Assembly: GCA_964354375.1 (NCBI GenBank)
Contig: CAYGZQ010000006.1
Coordinates: 25,055-89,054 of the forward strand
Source: CAYGZQ01 sp964354375 [NCBI: uncultured Planctomycetota bacterium]
GTDB taxonomy: Bacteria; JAJVIF01; JAPKYR01
DNA length: 64,000 bases
Direction: 5' to 3'
Shown piece after piece: positions 18,546 to 27,882 of this stretch. A model generated the notes under the pieces. That model saw nothing but the letters and a program-made list of their open reading frames with translations. It was not told the origin of the DNA and did no database searches. The stretch's first letter is position 1. Each line of letters starts with the position of its first letter. Made by a program: the position numbers and the translations under genes.

Positions 18546-21398
18546 ATGAAAACCAGATTCCAGGCCCGACTGGCCGCCGTGCCGGTCGTTATCGTCATCC
18601 TTCTGTCGTGGGTGGTGCTGAGCTGCTCGTCAGGATCGCAGGGACCGCTGAGTCCCGACATAACGGGAAAGGCGCAATCGTCAGCCGCAAGCGTCCCGGA
18701 TCGTGTGCTGTGGGGAATATGGAACGTGAGTATCGATCCTGAAAGCATGACGGCGGGCGTCACGCCGCTGAGGACGGGCGAGTTCACGGCCAACGTGACC
18801 CGATTCATGCAGCCGCCGTTAAGCCCGGTCCACATGGTGAGCATAAAGGTCGATGGATCGAGCGATCCGTCCAGCGGCCACTTCGTGGTCGATGTGACGC
18901 TAAGGCACCCGTTCCCCGGCTTGAACATGTACAACGGGTTCGACGTCCGGGGCATCCTCTTTTCGAACGGCTCGATCACCGGGTCTTATGACAGCACCGT
19001 TCTTCGGGCCGGGCCCGACGACACGCGCCTTGTCAACGCGGACGGGTACACGCGATGGTGGAACTGGGAGGAGTTCAAATCGTACGAGACCATCTTCGGC
19101 GCGACCCAGGGGAAACTCGCACCGCCGGTGCATCCCACGGGCACGGTGAACGGGTACAAGTACTTCGCGCAGGGACTGGATCTTGAGGATCCGGTGACCG
19201 CGCTTGACCCGGCATCGAGAGGATTCTTCCCCACCAATCCGGGCGCTTTTGCGAGGCGGTACGATATCCAGTTCAGAATGGACGGGGGGACGCCGGCGTT
19301 CGATTTCAACTATGCGGTAGACGCGAGCTGGGATCAGCCCGACCCGTCATTCGCTCCCGAGTACCCGCAGGAGGCGTTTTCGCTTTATGCGAACTGCCAG
19401 GAAGCGTTTAATATCGTTCTGACCGACGCAGGATCGAACGCTTACTATATCGACGATTCGCAGAAAGGCGGGAAATTCGTTCTGGACATAGAGGTTTTCG
19501 ACTGGCAGGGCGGCGACAATGGCGATGTGCCCGGCGAGATCAGCGGGATATGGCTTGAGGGCGACGTGCTCGGAGGAGCGGTGGATGTCAAGGCGAGCGC
19601 AACAGTGCTCCCGGGAACCACCATCAACTCATCGATTTTCGAGATAGAGATCGCTTCGCTTAACCTCACCGGATCGGGCGATTTCGAGGTATTCGGGACG
19701 GTTGAGAGCGCCGATCCCGCCACGTATGAACCGCAGGTTCCGGGCGGCGACCTGTTCAAGTACCCGGATGCCCCCCTGGCTGCGTACTTCGTGAGCACGG
19801 TCAAGGTCAGCGGGGAACTGCCCAATCCGGCGCCGACGGTGACGAGCATCGATCCCGACGAAGGGATACCGGACTGCACGGAGGAGCATGTCACGGTGGG
19901 GGGCGCGAATTTCATGGACGGAGCGACCTTCCGGCTGGAGAAGACCGGCCAGACGCCGATCGAGGCGATTGATGCAGTGTATGTTGATGCCAACACTCTG
20001 GAGGGAGACCTCGATCTTCTGGGCGCGGCTGTGGGGGCGTGGAACGTGGTTGTCGAGAATCCGGACAGCCAGACGGGGTCACTGCCCAACGGTTTCACGG
20101 TGCTGGATGTGCTGTACGTCGACGGCGACAATGCGGGCGATCCGTCCATGAACGGAAGCTCAAGCCATCCGTTCGACACGATTCAGAAGGGGATCGATGC
20201 GGCGGCAGCGCAGGGCAACAAGCCGGTCCTGGTAGACCAATGCGCCGCCAATTACGCGCCGTTCGCGCTGAAGAACAACAGCCACGTGATCGGCTGCAAC
20301 TGGAACGACGGAGTGGGCTGGCCGACGGTCATGCAGACCAATGCCAACACGTACGGGACCTCAATCAGCAACGCGACGGTGGAAGGCCTGTTTTTCAACA
20401 TGACCATTTCCTCCGGGGACACGGCCATGTACTTCAACCAGGGCAGCAACCTGACACTCAGAGGATGCAAGTTCTCCGGGGTTACGTCGACGATCTACGG
20501 ATATTTCCTGAGGTTCTATCAGTCGTCTTACGTGGAGATCGACTACTGCGAATTCACAAAGATCTACCATCGGGGTTCGGACACGGCATGGAGAGCTCTG
20601 TATCCGTTGTATTTCGGCGGGACGAATTACATCAACGTTCATAACAGCGAGTTCCACGACATCGGCTTTGACATTCCGGACGCGGGAGCGTTCGGGAACT
20701 CTCTGACCGTGATACGCGCAGGCTATGACAACGTCAGTCCGCACAATGTAGATCTCCATAATCTCCTTATCTACAACATTTTCGACAAGACCAACTGCAT
20801 CCGACCTTCGCCGAACCCGGATCCTCAGAACTGGCTCACTGTTCTCAGTCTAAGCAACATCAACTCGTTCGACTGGGTCGGGTACTTCAAGCTCTACAAC
20901 ATCACGGTCGACGACATTCGCCATGCGGATCCGCCGTCGACGACGATTGTCCATGCGGGCCATGTCAACGCGTCGTACATGGCGATGGTCGGCGGCGATC
21001 CGCGAGTGTGGAAGAACAACATCGCGTCCAACATAGAACCCACCGATGAGAACATGGTGTCCGGGAACAGCTCATACTATGGATGGTGGGTCGACAACTA
21101 TGTTCAGCCGCCGCCAACGCCTCAGCCGATGGATTACTCCCTGTGCTTCAATATCGGCTATCCGCTTCCGCAGGGAGCGAACTCGTGGCAATGGGCGAGC
21201 GGTTTCGTGAACCAGTGTTCGGCGGGAACCGGGAGCTATCAGAACTACCAGCAGATCGATCCGCAGTACGACATGACTCCGGGGTCGGATTTCTACCATC
21301 CCACGAACACGCTGATCTCAGAGGGTGGGGATGACGGGGGCGAGATGGGCGCATTCGGAGGTCCGGAGGGGGAGTGGATTCCGCCGAGCCAGTTATGA
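18546..21398 (+). CDS. Surface lipoprotein: N-terminal module, IPT/TIG domain, parallel beta-helix
   Basis: This 950-residue protein has lipobox VVLSC (Cys 27). Residues about 60-390 carry the shared module (WGIWNV, TPLRTG, RHPFPGLNMYNGFDVRGI, VNADGYTRWWN, NYAVDASW, EVFDWQGG). An IPT/TIG-type domain lies at about 428-520 (PTVTSIDPDEG...VTVGGANF...WNVVVENPD). A beta-helix region follows from YVDGDNAGDPSMNG to near the C-terminus, which ends MGAFGGPEGEW. It is paralogous to the 3837-6608 protein but has an IPT/TIG domain where that one has PKD. The internal ATG at 18546 is preferred because it begins the signal peptide; a further ATG at 18507 would add 13 residues. Surface role, ligand unknown. 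Confidence 0.85.
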   Translation: MKTRFQARLAAVPVVIVILLSWVVLSCSSGSQGPLSPDITGKAQSSAASVPDRVLWGIWNVSIDPESMTAGVTPLRTGEFTANVTRFMQPPLSPVHMVSIKVDGSSDPSSGHFVVDVTLRHPFPGLNMYNGFDVRGILFSNGSITGSYDSTVLRAGPDDTRLVNADGYTRWWNWEEFKSYETIFGATQGKLAPPVHPTGTVNGYKYFAQGLDLEDPVTALDPASRGFFPTNPGAFARRYDIQFRMDGGTPAFDFNYAVDASWDQPDPSFAPEYPQEAFSLYANCQEAFNIVLTDAGSNAYYIDDSQKGGKFVLDIEVFDWQGGDNGDVPGEISGIWLEGDVLGGAVDVKASATVLPGTTINSSIFEIEIASLNLTGSGDFEVFGTVESADPATYEPQVPGGDLFKYPDAPLAAYFVSTVKVSGELPNPAPTVTSIDPDEGIPDCTEEHVTVGGANFMDGATFRLEKTGQTPIEAIDAVYVDANTLEGDLDLLGAAVGAWNVVVENPDSQTGSLPNGFTVLDVLYVDGDNAGDPSMNGSSSHPFDTIQKGIDAAAAQGNKPVLVDQCAANYAPFALKNNSHVIGCNWNDGVGWPTVMQTNANTYGTSISNATVEGLFFNMTISSGDTAMYFNQGSNLTLRGCKFSGVTSTIYGYFLRFYQSSYVEIDYCEFTKIYHRGSDTAWRALYPLYFGGTNYINVHNSEFHDIGFDIPDAGAFGNSLTVIRAGYDNVSPHNVDLHNLLIYNIFDKTNCIRPSPNPDPQNWLTVLSLSNINSFDWVGYFKLYNITVDDIRHADPPSTTIVHAGHVNASYMAMVGGDPRVWKNNIASNIEPTDENMVSGNSSYYGWWVDNYVQPPPTPQPMDYSLCFNIGYPLPQGANSWQWASGFVNQCSAGTGSYQNYQQIDPQYDMTPGSDFYHPTNTLISEGGDDGGEMGAFGGPEGEWIPPSQL

Positions 21399-21406
21399 GC
21401 AAACAG
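21392..21406. repeat. 15-bp direct repeat flanking the 21424 gene (left copy)
   Basis: GTTATGAGCAAACAG, overlapping the stop codon of the beta-helix lipoprotein. The identical 15-mer is at 22198-22212, beyond the end of the small lipoprotein gene. Confidence 0.7.
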
Positions 21407-21423
21407 TGGATAGGAGGCCGACA

Positions 21424-22098
21424 ATGATAAGAAACATGGTCGTACTCACTTCACTATCATCTCTGATGGTGATCGCATTGGCGGGATGTCCCCATTGGGC
21501 GACCAGGACGCAGGTTCCGCAGGGAATCTCGCAAGCGTCGGGAAACCAGACAGTCGACCCGACATCGGAGTCGGAGAATCCGTGGTCGCGCTTATCTTAC
21601 GAGCCATTGACGGCCGATAAGCTTGCCGACATCGAGGATATCACCTGGCACTTCAACTTCCGGACATACGACGACTCAACGCCGCCAGAGGCCATGTGGG
21701 CCATGTTCCGTACTCCCTATTTCAAGGGTTTCAGAGAGACCCAGGGAGCGGAGAGTACAGGATTCGATATCCTGCCAGGGACGCATGAATACGAGTGGGA
21801 ATTCGCTGACGAGGAGCCATTCCTTGATCTGCTTGAATACGTCCGGACTCACCCCGATGTGCTGCTGGACGGCTCCGAGTGGACGGGGCCTGATCCTCAC
21901 TGGTGGCACCTGCCCGATGGCGTGGATGAGTTCTTTGTGTTGTCGATAAACGTACCGAACGATACAAATCTGTACGGCTGTGCAAAGGGCATCGTTCCGG
22001 GTGAGGCCGTGGATGAGGATATCCAGTACGTCATGGATCAACTAGCGCTCTTCAGGGACGAGCTTCTTCTTCATCCGATTGTTACTCCGTTGCGCTAA
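21424..22098 (+). CDS. Small lipoprotein of unknown function
   Basis: This 224-residue protein has a lipoprotein signal ending in ALAGC (about residue 20). The mature part is hydrophilic, rich in acidic residues, Trp and Pro, with no recognised domain. TAGGAGG precedes the ATG. It begins 25 bp after the beta-helix lipoprotein and could be co-transcribed with it. A 15-bp direct repeat lies on each side, so this gene may have been inserted or duplicated as a unit. Confidence 0.7.
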   Translation: MIRNMVVLTSLSSLMVIALAGCPHWATRTQVPQGISQASGNQTVDPTSESENPWSRLSYEPLTADKLADIEDITWHFNFRTYDDSTPPEAMWAMFRTPYFKGFRETQGAESTGFDILPGTHEYEWEFADEEPFLDLLEYVRTHPDVLLDGSEWTGPDPHWWHLPDGVDEFFVLSINVPNDTNLYGCAKGIVPGEAVDEDIQYVMDQLALFRDELLLHPIVTPLR

Positions 22099-22197
22099 GC
22101 CGGGCTGTCAGCGCAACCGCAGTCTTTCCCCTAAGCTCTAACCAGCGTCTGAGAGCGGTTTCCAGTTGCTCCTGCGAAACCTGTTGGGCTGTGTCCC

Positions 22198-22290
22198 GTT
22201 ATGAGCAAACAGCGGGGGCACGGCATGCGAAAGGTCCGATGGCTGACGCCATCGGGTACGCGCTCGCTGACGCTCGCGCTTCAGACCCGG
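22198..22290. repeat. Right 15-bp direct repeat, then R3/R4 repeat
   Basis: GTTATGAGCAAACAG at 22198-22212 is followed directly by GGGGGCACGGCATGCG and an R4 copy (GATGGCTGACGCCATCGGG, CTCGCTGACGCTCGCGC) running to about 22290. The CGATGGC-TGAC-GCCATCG part is a perfect hairpin. It sits just beyond the stop of the minus-strand usher-like gene. Confidence 0.75.
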
Positions 22291-22309
22291 ACTTGAGAGA
22301 GTTCGAGCA

Positions 22310-25138
22310 TCAATCCTGCGGTTGAGTCTTGTCTGTGGTGATCACGATCTCGCGTTGCGACGGTCCGACCTGGAAGTCCAGATCATGGAGAGAATCGCCG
22401 GGCGCGACGTCGATTTCGTAGAGGTCCGGGGGAAGGATCTCAAAGCCCCGGGGGAGGCGATCGGGCAGGAGAACGACGGTGTAGGTGCCGGGCAGCAAGT
22501 CGGAGAAAACGAAGCGGCCGTTGGAGTCGGTGAACCTGTAGACACTTGCGTCCTTTCCGCGGAGCTCGACGACCAGGTCGGTGAGGGGGAGCATAGAAGC
22601 GGCCTGTCCGGGAGACGCGGGGACCGCGATGAAGACCCGACCCTGCACTGAGGCGGTACGAATGACGGGGATCTCGAGATCGGTGGTATCGCCGGCCCCG
22701 ATGGTGAAAACGAGGGGCAGGTCGATGACGGGCGCTATGCCGACGCCCAGGGTGGCTGAATCGATCGTGAGTTGATACCGGCCGGGATCGAGAACGGGGA
22801 AAGCGAAGTAGCCGTAGTCGTCGGTGATCACATCGATTCCGTCGACGCTGATCCTGACATTTCGCAGACCCAGGTCGGGATTATCGGCCATGAAGACCTT
22901 TCCGTCGGCGCTGCCCATGCGAGGGAACATACCCATGGGGATGCTGATGGGCTGAGAGAATTCGAGGGCCACCTCGGTATCGTCGCCGAAGGCGCCGCTG
23001 TAGGACCTGACGCGCAGGCTCACGTCACGATTCCTCAGAGCTTTCCAGTTCAGCGACCCGTAGATGTCCGTTCGTCCGCCGAGAAAGCCGCCGGTGCTTC
23101 TCTGGGCATTCAATGAGAATCGAAGGTCTTCAGCGAGTCGGAGCTGGGTGCCGAGCGTGAAATTGGAGGTAGGATCGCTCTCCTCGCCGCTGTTAAGGGA
23201 GAGCCGACCGAGAGAGCAACCCATTCTCAGGGAAGCGTCGCGGCTCAAACGCATGGCGAAATCAAGCATCAGGGACCTGGTCACTTCGTGGTCGCCGCTG
23301 ATCCTGTAAACATCGGTCTGGTGTTCGAACCCGCCCGTGGCGGAGAAATCATCCCATGTCCTGGTGAGGGAATAGACGGTGGTGCGTGTCGCGTGATCGT
23401 AGGAATTCAGCGTATCATCGCGGTCGCGGGAAACTCTGTGGGACAAACTCAGGCGTCCGAGGTCACCGAGAGTCCAGGAGGCCCCGAACCCTGCGTCCTT
23501 GGCGCAGCGTCCCTCGATGTCGGGGTCGTTTGTCACATTTCCCTGGGATTCGCTGAAGTGCGCCCAGATTCCGACCTCGTCGATGGGGCTGATCCGCAGG
23601 TTCAGACGCTTCAGCTCGGTGTCGCGCCAGCCGCCGCGAAACCATCGGCCCGCCCGCAGCCATTCGCAGTTGGCGGAGAAATACTCCTCCCTGTAGTCGC
23701 CGCTGAAGCGCCAGGCGGTATCGGCGTCATGCAGGTTGGAGTGCGACCAGGCGAATTCGCCGGTCAACTCGGCGCCTTCGCACGGAACATATCCAGCCAT
23801 GATGCCGATGTTCGTGGATTTTTCCTTTTGCGCCGGGGGAAGGCCTGATGGAGTAGTCTCGGAATCAGTCAAGGCTGTCAGACGCATGACGCCCGAGTCA
23901 TCGTCTCCAAAGACCAGCTGAATCCCCGCGTTTTCCCTGGGCGCGCTGGTTCGAGTTCGCGCGAAGAAGAGCCTGAGATCGCTCGGGTCGCCAAGCAGGA
24001 AAACGTCGCCTCCGCGACCGGACACATAGCGCTCCATCAACGGCGACTCGAGGTTCAAGAGAAGGTCGCCGGCCCGGACATAGCCCACGTTCTCATCGGT
24101 GAACGCAGCCCAGACCCTCTGGCTTTGGACAAAGGTCCCGGAAGAGTCCCCACCGAGAAGGAGGTTACGAAGGCCGAGGCTCAGCGTTCTGTCATCGCCG
24201 AGGTCGGCTTCGAGAGGGCAGAGCGAAAACATATAGGAGAGATCGCGATTGTCCTGGAGAGATGTGGTAACCTGCATCTCGCCTTCCAGGCTCGCGTAGA
24301 TGGATCCCGGGAGCCGTTGCGGGATGACGCGGGTGGATGTGCTCGCCTGCGCTTCCAACTCTGATTCCGGGGCACCAAAGGGGCGGGCGACAACGCACAG
24401 GCGGTAGGTCACCGATCCGGGCAAATCGTCCGGAATCGCGGTCTGCACAACGACATCGCCGCTCCGACCCGGGTCCAGCGCCAGAGCGAAGTCCGGCGGG
24501 CTTACGGACACGGGCCACACCGGGTCGGACTCGATGTCAACTTGGACATTGGCCGCAGCGTTGCCGAGGTTGAAGACAGTGAAGGTCTGAGTGAGAATAT
24601 CGCCGGTGGTGGCTTCGGCGCGACCGGGGCGACCGGCAATCACCTGCAGTCGAACGACAGGCAAGACGGCGACGGTGATGTCGGCGGTCAAGGAATCCGA
24701 CGGCATCCATCCTGCAGGGGAGGCTCTGAGCGTGAGCAAGTAGTCGCCGGCGAGGGCATCGGCAGGTATGGTGACGCACACGAAAACGACGCCGGATTCG
24801 CCATGGCCAAGCTCAAGTGTGTCGGGCACTGCGGAATATTGCCAGCCTGGAGGGGTATCCGCGGAGATGTTGCATGTACCGGGCGCCCGAGCGGAATTGG
24901 TGAGCCGGATAGAGGCGGTGAGCATCTGGCGCGGCGCGATCTCGACAAGGGAAGGGGAGAGAAGCTCAATGCGCATGCCGCCTGGGTCGGCGAAAGCGAG
25001 GGAAGGGAGAAAGAGAGTCGAGAGGAAGAACAAGAGGATGAAAAAGCGGACACACCCGGACAGATCGCCCTTCTTCGACAATCCGAATGCGTCAATCACC
25101 AACAGTGTCGCCAACCCCATCCTCTTACCTATTGTCAT
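22310..25138 (-). CDS. Usher-like outer-membrane beta-barrel protein
   Basis: This 942-residue secreted protein is the last gene of a seven-gene operon. After a long signal (about residues 1-50, cleavage near LAFA), residues 55-290 are Ig-like segments of NEW3 type (VRLTN, NLGNAAANVQVDIESDP). About 290-760 have the alternating pattern and aromatic-rich strands of a beta-barrel. About 770-930 hold two carboxypeptidase-regulatory-like domains (ITDDYGYFAFPVLDPGRYQL and FTDSNGRFVFSDLLPGTYTV). Fimbrial ushers also combine a barrel with small beta domains, and the gene order fits, but I see no typical usher signature, so this is a structural and contextual inference. The stop of the chaperone-like gene is nine bases upstream. 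Confidence 0.55.
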   Translation of the reverse strand: MTIGKRMGLATLLVIDAFGLSKKGDLSGCVRFFILLFFLSTLFLPSLAFADPGGMRIELLSPSLVEIAPRQMLTASIRLTNSARAPGTCNISADTPPGWQYSAVPDTLELGHGESGVVFVCVTIPADALAGDYLLTLRASPAGWMPSDSLTADITVAVLPVVRLQVIAGRPGRAEATTGDILTQTFTVFNLGNAAANVQVDIESDPVWPVSVSPPDFALALDPGRSGDVVVQTAIPDDLPGSVTYRLCVVARPFGAPESELEAQASTSTRVIPQRLPGSIYASLEGEMQVTTSLQDNRDLSYMFSLCPLEADLGDDRTLSLGLRNLLLGGDSSGTFVQSQRVWAAFTDENVGYVRAGDLLLNLESPLMERYVSGRGGDVFLLGDPSDLRLFFARTRTSAPRENAGIQLVFGDDDSGVMRLTALTDSETTPSGLPPAQKEKSTNIGIMAGYVPCEGAELTGEFAWSHSNLHDADTAWRFSGDYREEYFSANCEWLRAGRWFRGGWRDTELKRLNLRISPIDEVGIWAHFSESQGNVTNDPDIEGRCAKDAGFGASWTLGDLGRLSLSHRVSRDRDDTLNSYDHATRTTVYSLTRTWDDFSATGGFEHQTDVYRISGDHEVTRSLMLDFAMRLSRDASLRMGCSLGRLSLNSGEESDPTSNFTLGTQLRLAEDLRFSLNAQRSTGGFLGGRTDIYGSLNWKALRNRDVSLRVRSYSGAFGDDTEVALEFSQPISIPMGMFPRMGSADGKVFMADNPDLGLRNVRISVDGIDVITDDYGYFAFPVLDPGRYQLTIDSATLGVGIAPVIDLPLVFTIGAGDTTDLEIPVIRTASVQGRVFIAVPASPGQAASMLPLTDLVVELRGKDASVYRFTDSNGRFVFSDLLPGTYTVVLLPDRLPRGFEILPPDLYEIDVAPGDSLHDLDFQVGPSQREIVITTDKTQPQD

Positions 25139-25147
25139 TCCCCCTTA

Positions 25148-26029
25148 TCACTCGGCAGGCGGAGTCTCTGCAGGCTTCAACTCCATTGTTCCCTGGGCTG
25201 CCACGAGTTTCGGAGCACCGTAGTCGGAGATTACCATCACAAGGTAGGTGCCCGGACCCAGCGACAGATCCCTCAGCCCGAAAACATAGTTGCGTGAGCT
25301 TTCGGGAAGCACGGTTTGCCGAACATAGTCCTGTCTGTAAATGACTTCGCCTGTAGAATCGTGGATCTCAAGCCATGTCTGGGGCCTCATGTAGACGTTG
25401 CCCTTGTTCTCAAAGGCGGCGGTAACATCGAAACCGCCCTCGACCTGCTCGATCAGCAAGTCGGTAAAGCTCGCGTCAAGCACCTCGGTGTACTGAAAGG
25501 TCGCGAAGATTTTGACGGCATATCGGAAGATAGTGGTGATGCCGACGTGCATACCTTCATCGCGCGGCGCCTCAACGCCCGGCTCAGGCAGGGGAATTTC
25601 CTCGACGAAGACGACGCCCCAATAGCTTCCCTCCAGCGTCGGGTCGTCGGGCAAGTTGACCTCGCAGTTCACTTCCCGCGTTTCGTCCGGCGCGAGCTCC
25701 ATCTGGTCGGGGCTGAAGGTCATCCATTTCAGGAGGGAGCGGACCTCCTGATCGCCCTTTTCGTCGTACACGTAGTCAGGAGTATCCCCCCGAACACGGA
25801 CCCAGTCGCCGGTATAGACCCTGAGCACTTTGGTCTCTTCGGACAGATTGGTGACACTGAAGGTGGCGGTAATCCTTTCGCCGGGCAGGACGACGAAATC
25901 CAGGTTGCCGTACGCAACCGAGAATCCCTGGGTGCTTGCCGGCGATGCAGCGAGGAAGAGGAGGATGAGCGCGACCGCGACCGGGATGATAATTCTTGGT
26001 CGGGAGCAGGCAATTGATGTGACGGTCAT
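25148..26029 (-). CDS. Periplasmic chaperone-like protein
   Basis: This 293-residue protein has an N-terminal signal or anchor (IIIPVAVALILLFLAASPAS). The mature part begins FSVAYGNLDFVVLPGERITATFSVTNLS, then LRVYTGDWV, LLKWMTFSPDQMELAPDETREVNCEVNLPDDPTLEGSYWGV (quoted in parts), a pattern of PapD/DUF916-like Ig folds: a first beta domain with P-G and a hydrophobic G1-like strand. A second Ig-like domain follows from about residue 190. TTTGAGGA precedes the ATG at 26029. It lies between pilin-like genes and a barrel gene, as in chaperone-usher operons. A role in escorting the small subunits is inferred. Confidence 0.55.
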   Translation of the reverse strand: MTVTSIACSRPRIIIPVAVALILLFLAASPASTQGFSVAYGNLDFVVLPGERITATFSVTNLSEETKVLRVYTGDWVRVRGDTPDYVYDEKGDQEVRSLLKWMTFSPDQMELAPDETREVNCEVNLPDDPTLEGSYWGVVFVEEIPLPEPGVEAPRDEGMHVGITTIFRYAVKIFATFQYTEVLDASFTDLLIEQVEGGFDVTAAFENKGNVYMRPQTWLEIHDSTGEVIYRQDYVRQTVLPESSRNYVFGLRDLSLGPGTYLVMVISDYGAPKLVAAQGTMELKPAETPPAE

Positions 26030-26076
26030 GCGGATTTCCTCAAAGCGAGCGGGGGACGGCGATGCAGGCCCCACCG

Positions 26077-26541
26077 CTAAATTGGCTCGATCGTGAAAAC
26101 GAGGCTGGTGCGGTACTCGCCGGGCGCGTCGGTGAGCCAGTCGAGCAGCACCATAACATCGATATAGATAACGCCGGAGCCGGTGTCTGCGCCCCATGCG
26201 ACTTCTGCCGAATCCTGCCTGACGGGCAGCCAAACCTGCTCGTCCGACGGCTTCCAACGAAGGTCGTCCAGTGGCTTGACGCTGCGAGTGTCATCGCTCA
26301 TACCCAGGTCGGGATCGATGGAGCTTACCGTGAGGCGCCACGGGACATCGCTCTCCCAGTACACCGGGAGCTTCGTGATCATAACGTATCCGTTGGTGAA
26401 CTCCTCTTCGCCGACGATGCCGAGGTTGATGCGATCGGCACTGATCGTCTGGTCGGCGAGCGCAGGAGCAGACCAGATCGAGAAAGCCAGAATCGCAGCC
26501 AGGAAAGCAGGGATAGATTGTCTGGGGGAGATTCTTTTCAT
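26077..26541 (-). CDS. Pilin-like secreted beta protein 5
   Basis: This 154-residue protein has a Sec signal (cleavage near APALA). The mature part is a small beta protein ending in DAPGEYRTSLVFTIEPI, resembling the PGxYxxxxxFTI end strand of chaperone-usher subunits. Its ATG overlaps the stop of the preceding gene by four bases (ATGA), and no separate ribosome site is seen, so translation is probably coupled. It is divergent from subunits 1-3 but shares the ending with subunit 4. Confidence 0.6.
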   Translation of the reverse strand: MKRISPRQSIPAFLAAILAFSIWSAPALADQTISADRINLGIVGEEEFTNGYVMITKLPVYWESDVPWRLTVSSIDPDLGMSDDTRSVKPLDDLRWKPSDEQVWLPVRQDSAEVAWGADTGSGVIYIDVMVLLDWLTDAPGEYRTSLVFTIEPI

Positions 26542-27041
26542 GGTGCTGTGAGTTCGAGAACGATGTAGCCGTAGCGGTACTCGCCCGGGACATCTTCGAG
26601 AGGATCGAGGGCGACCCTGAAGGCGATGGGATACGATTGGTGGTCGACGGGTCCGCCGACGCAGACCTCGACGGGAAGTGTGTCCAGCGGGACAAACTCG
26701 CTACCATCGTATGACCAATATATATCGCTTACCGGCTTCGGCCACGGACCTTCCCAGGTGGGATCGGTTCCGCGAATGCTGAGCACCCAGTCGACGTTGG
26801 CGCAGACGGTAGCGTTCCAGGACTGCTCCACGGTCCAGCCGGCGATGAGCTCGGACCCGCCCGGGTCGAGGTAGACGCTCTCGGCATCGAGAGTCAGCGA
26901 TCGCACTTCGGAGATGACGATGGAGAAATCGGATTCGGATTCCCCGACAGCAAGAGAGGGCAAGGGCACTGCCAGCAGGAAGAAACCTGCGAGGATTACT
27001 TGCGCGAAGGCAGCCGTATGTCTACTGCTCAAATGTCTCAC
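26538..27041 (-). CDS. Pilin-like secreted beta protein 4
   Basis: This 167-residue protein has a signal peptide ending near PSLA. The mature part contains EVRSLTLDAESVYLDPGGSE and a C-terminal DVPGEYRYGYIVLELTAP, the same end-strand pattern as subunit 5. Two cysteines (AxVCAN and VEVCVGG) could form a disulfide. It starts at GTG with GAGGAG upstream. About 270 bp with hairpins separate it from the three upstream pilin-like genes, so it may be the first gene after an attenuator. Confidence 0.6.
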   Translation of the reverse strand: MRHLSSRHTAAFAQVILAGFFLLAVPLPSLAVGESESDFSIVISEVRSLTLDAESVYLDPGGSELIAGWTVEQSWNATVCANVDWVLSIRGTDPTWEGPWPKPVSDIYWSYDGSEFVPLDTLPVEVCVGGPVDHQSYPIAFRVALDPLEDVPGEYRYGYIVLELTAP

Positions 27042-27057
27042 TGGCGGCTCCTCGCCC

Positions 27058-27145
27058 CGGTCCGGATGTTACCGGACCCGTTCAAAGACCAGCACACAAA
27101 GCCTAGACCGCAAGACCTGACGGTCTGCGGTCCCGCAGTCACCAA
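27058..27145 (-). promoter_or_regulatory. Hairpin cluster between pilin-like genes 3 and 4
   Basis: GGTCCGG-ATGTTA-CCGGACC (27059-27078) is a perfect seven-base-pair hairpin, and GACCGCA...TGCGGTC pairs a little further along. Within the operon such structures could lower read-through or stabilise the upstream messenger and so set subunit ratios. No T-run is present, so a strong terminator is unlikely. Confidence 0.35.
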
Positions 27146-27312
27146 ATCCTGAAAACCTGGTCTTCAGACCATGAAGAAAGATCAGAACGCGTATCCCAGC
27201 GGCTGAGATATCGCGCTGTTCTTACATGGCCTTCTCCTCTGCGCGAAAAGAGCCGAACTGCCCCCCCTTATGTGAGAGAAGTATATCACAAGGTTTAGCG
27301 CAATGCATTCCG

Positions 27313-27807
27313 TCAAAGGGTTTCCGCAGTCAACACGATCTGACAATCAGGACTAGAGGCGCTCTGGGGCCACGGGATCGTGAGAAGGACCTGCCACAGG
27401 GCATCGTCCCTGTTGACGGGGTTCGGATCGGTGTCAATCACCGTGGCGACGGATTCGTCAACAACCGCGCCGTTGACGGAGAGGGTCCAGTTGGTGTCGT
27501 CCCAATCGTCTGCGGTCTGTCCACCGCCCGTGTCATCTGCGATCTGCGCCCTCACGACCCACCCCACGTTGGATATCAGGTCGTAGTTCACATCGCCGAT
27601 ATCCTGTGCGACGCCGAAATCGGAATACTGGTCGAACGTGAAGGATAAAGGGCCGACGTTGTTGACGGTGAAAAGCTGGACGGGACCGAGGATAATTCCC
27701 AGGGCAGTACCTTCCGACGGGCTCGCCTCCGCGGGCATTGCAGGTAAGAGGAGGACTGAGATGAAAAAGAGCAGCTTGCGCGTGGCAAGCCTCCTTTTCC
27801 GGGCCAT
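27313..27807 (-). CDS. Pilin-like secreted beta protein 3
   Basis: This 164-residue protein has a signal ending near PAEA. The mature part has FTVNNVGPLSFTFDQYSDFG, AQDIGDVNYDLISNVGW and a C-terminal SSPDCQIVLTAETL, very close to subunit 2. The start is uncertain. In subunit 2 an AAAGGAGG lies six bases before a GTG that begins MRKLL. Here the same AAAAGGAGG precedes ACG at the aligned position (27783), so the first usable codon is the ATG at 27807, inside a sequence lacking its own ribosome site. Expression may therefore be low or start at ACG. Confidence 0.65.
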   Translation of the reverse strand: MARKRRLATRKLLFFISVLLLPAMPAEASPSEGTALGIILGPVQLFTVNNVGPLSFTFDQYSDFGVAQDIGDVNYDLISNVGWVVRAQIADDTGGGQTADDWDDTNWTLSVNGAVVDESVATVIDTDPNPVNRDDALWQVLLTIPWPQSASSPDCQIVLTAETL

Positions 27808-27882
27808 AGGAGAACAATGATGTAGTGTAACAGCCGGGAGGTTGTGATGCAAGGGCCACGCGAGCGGCTGGAAAGCGCCTCG

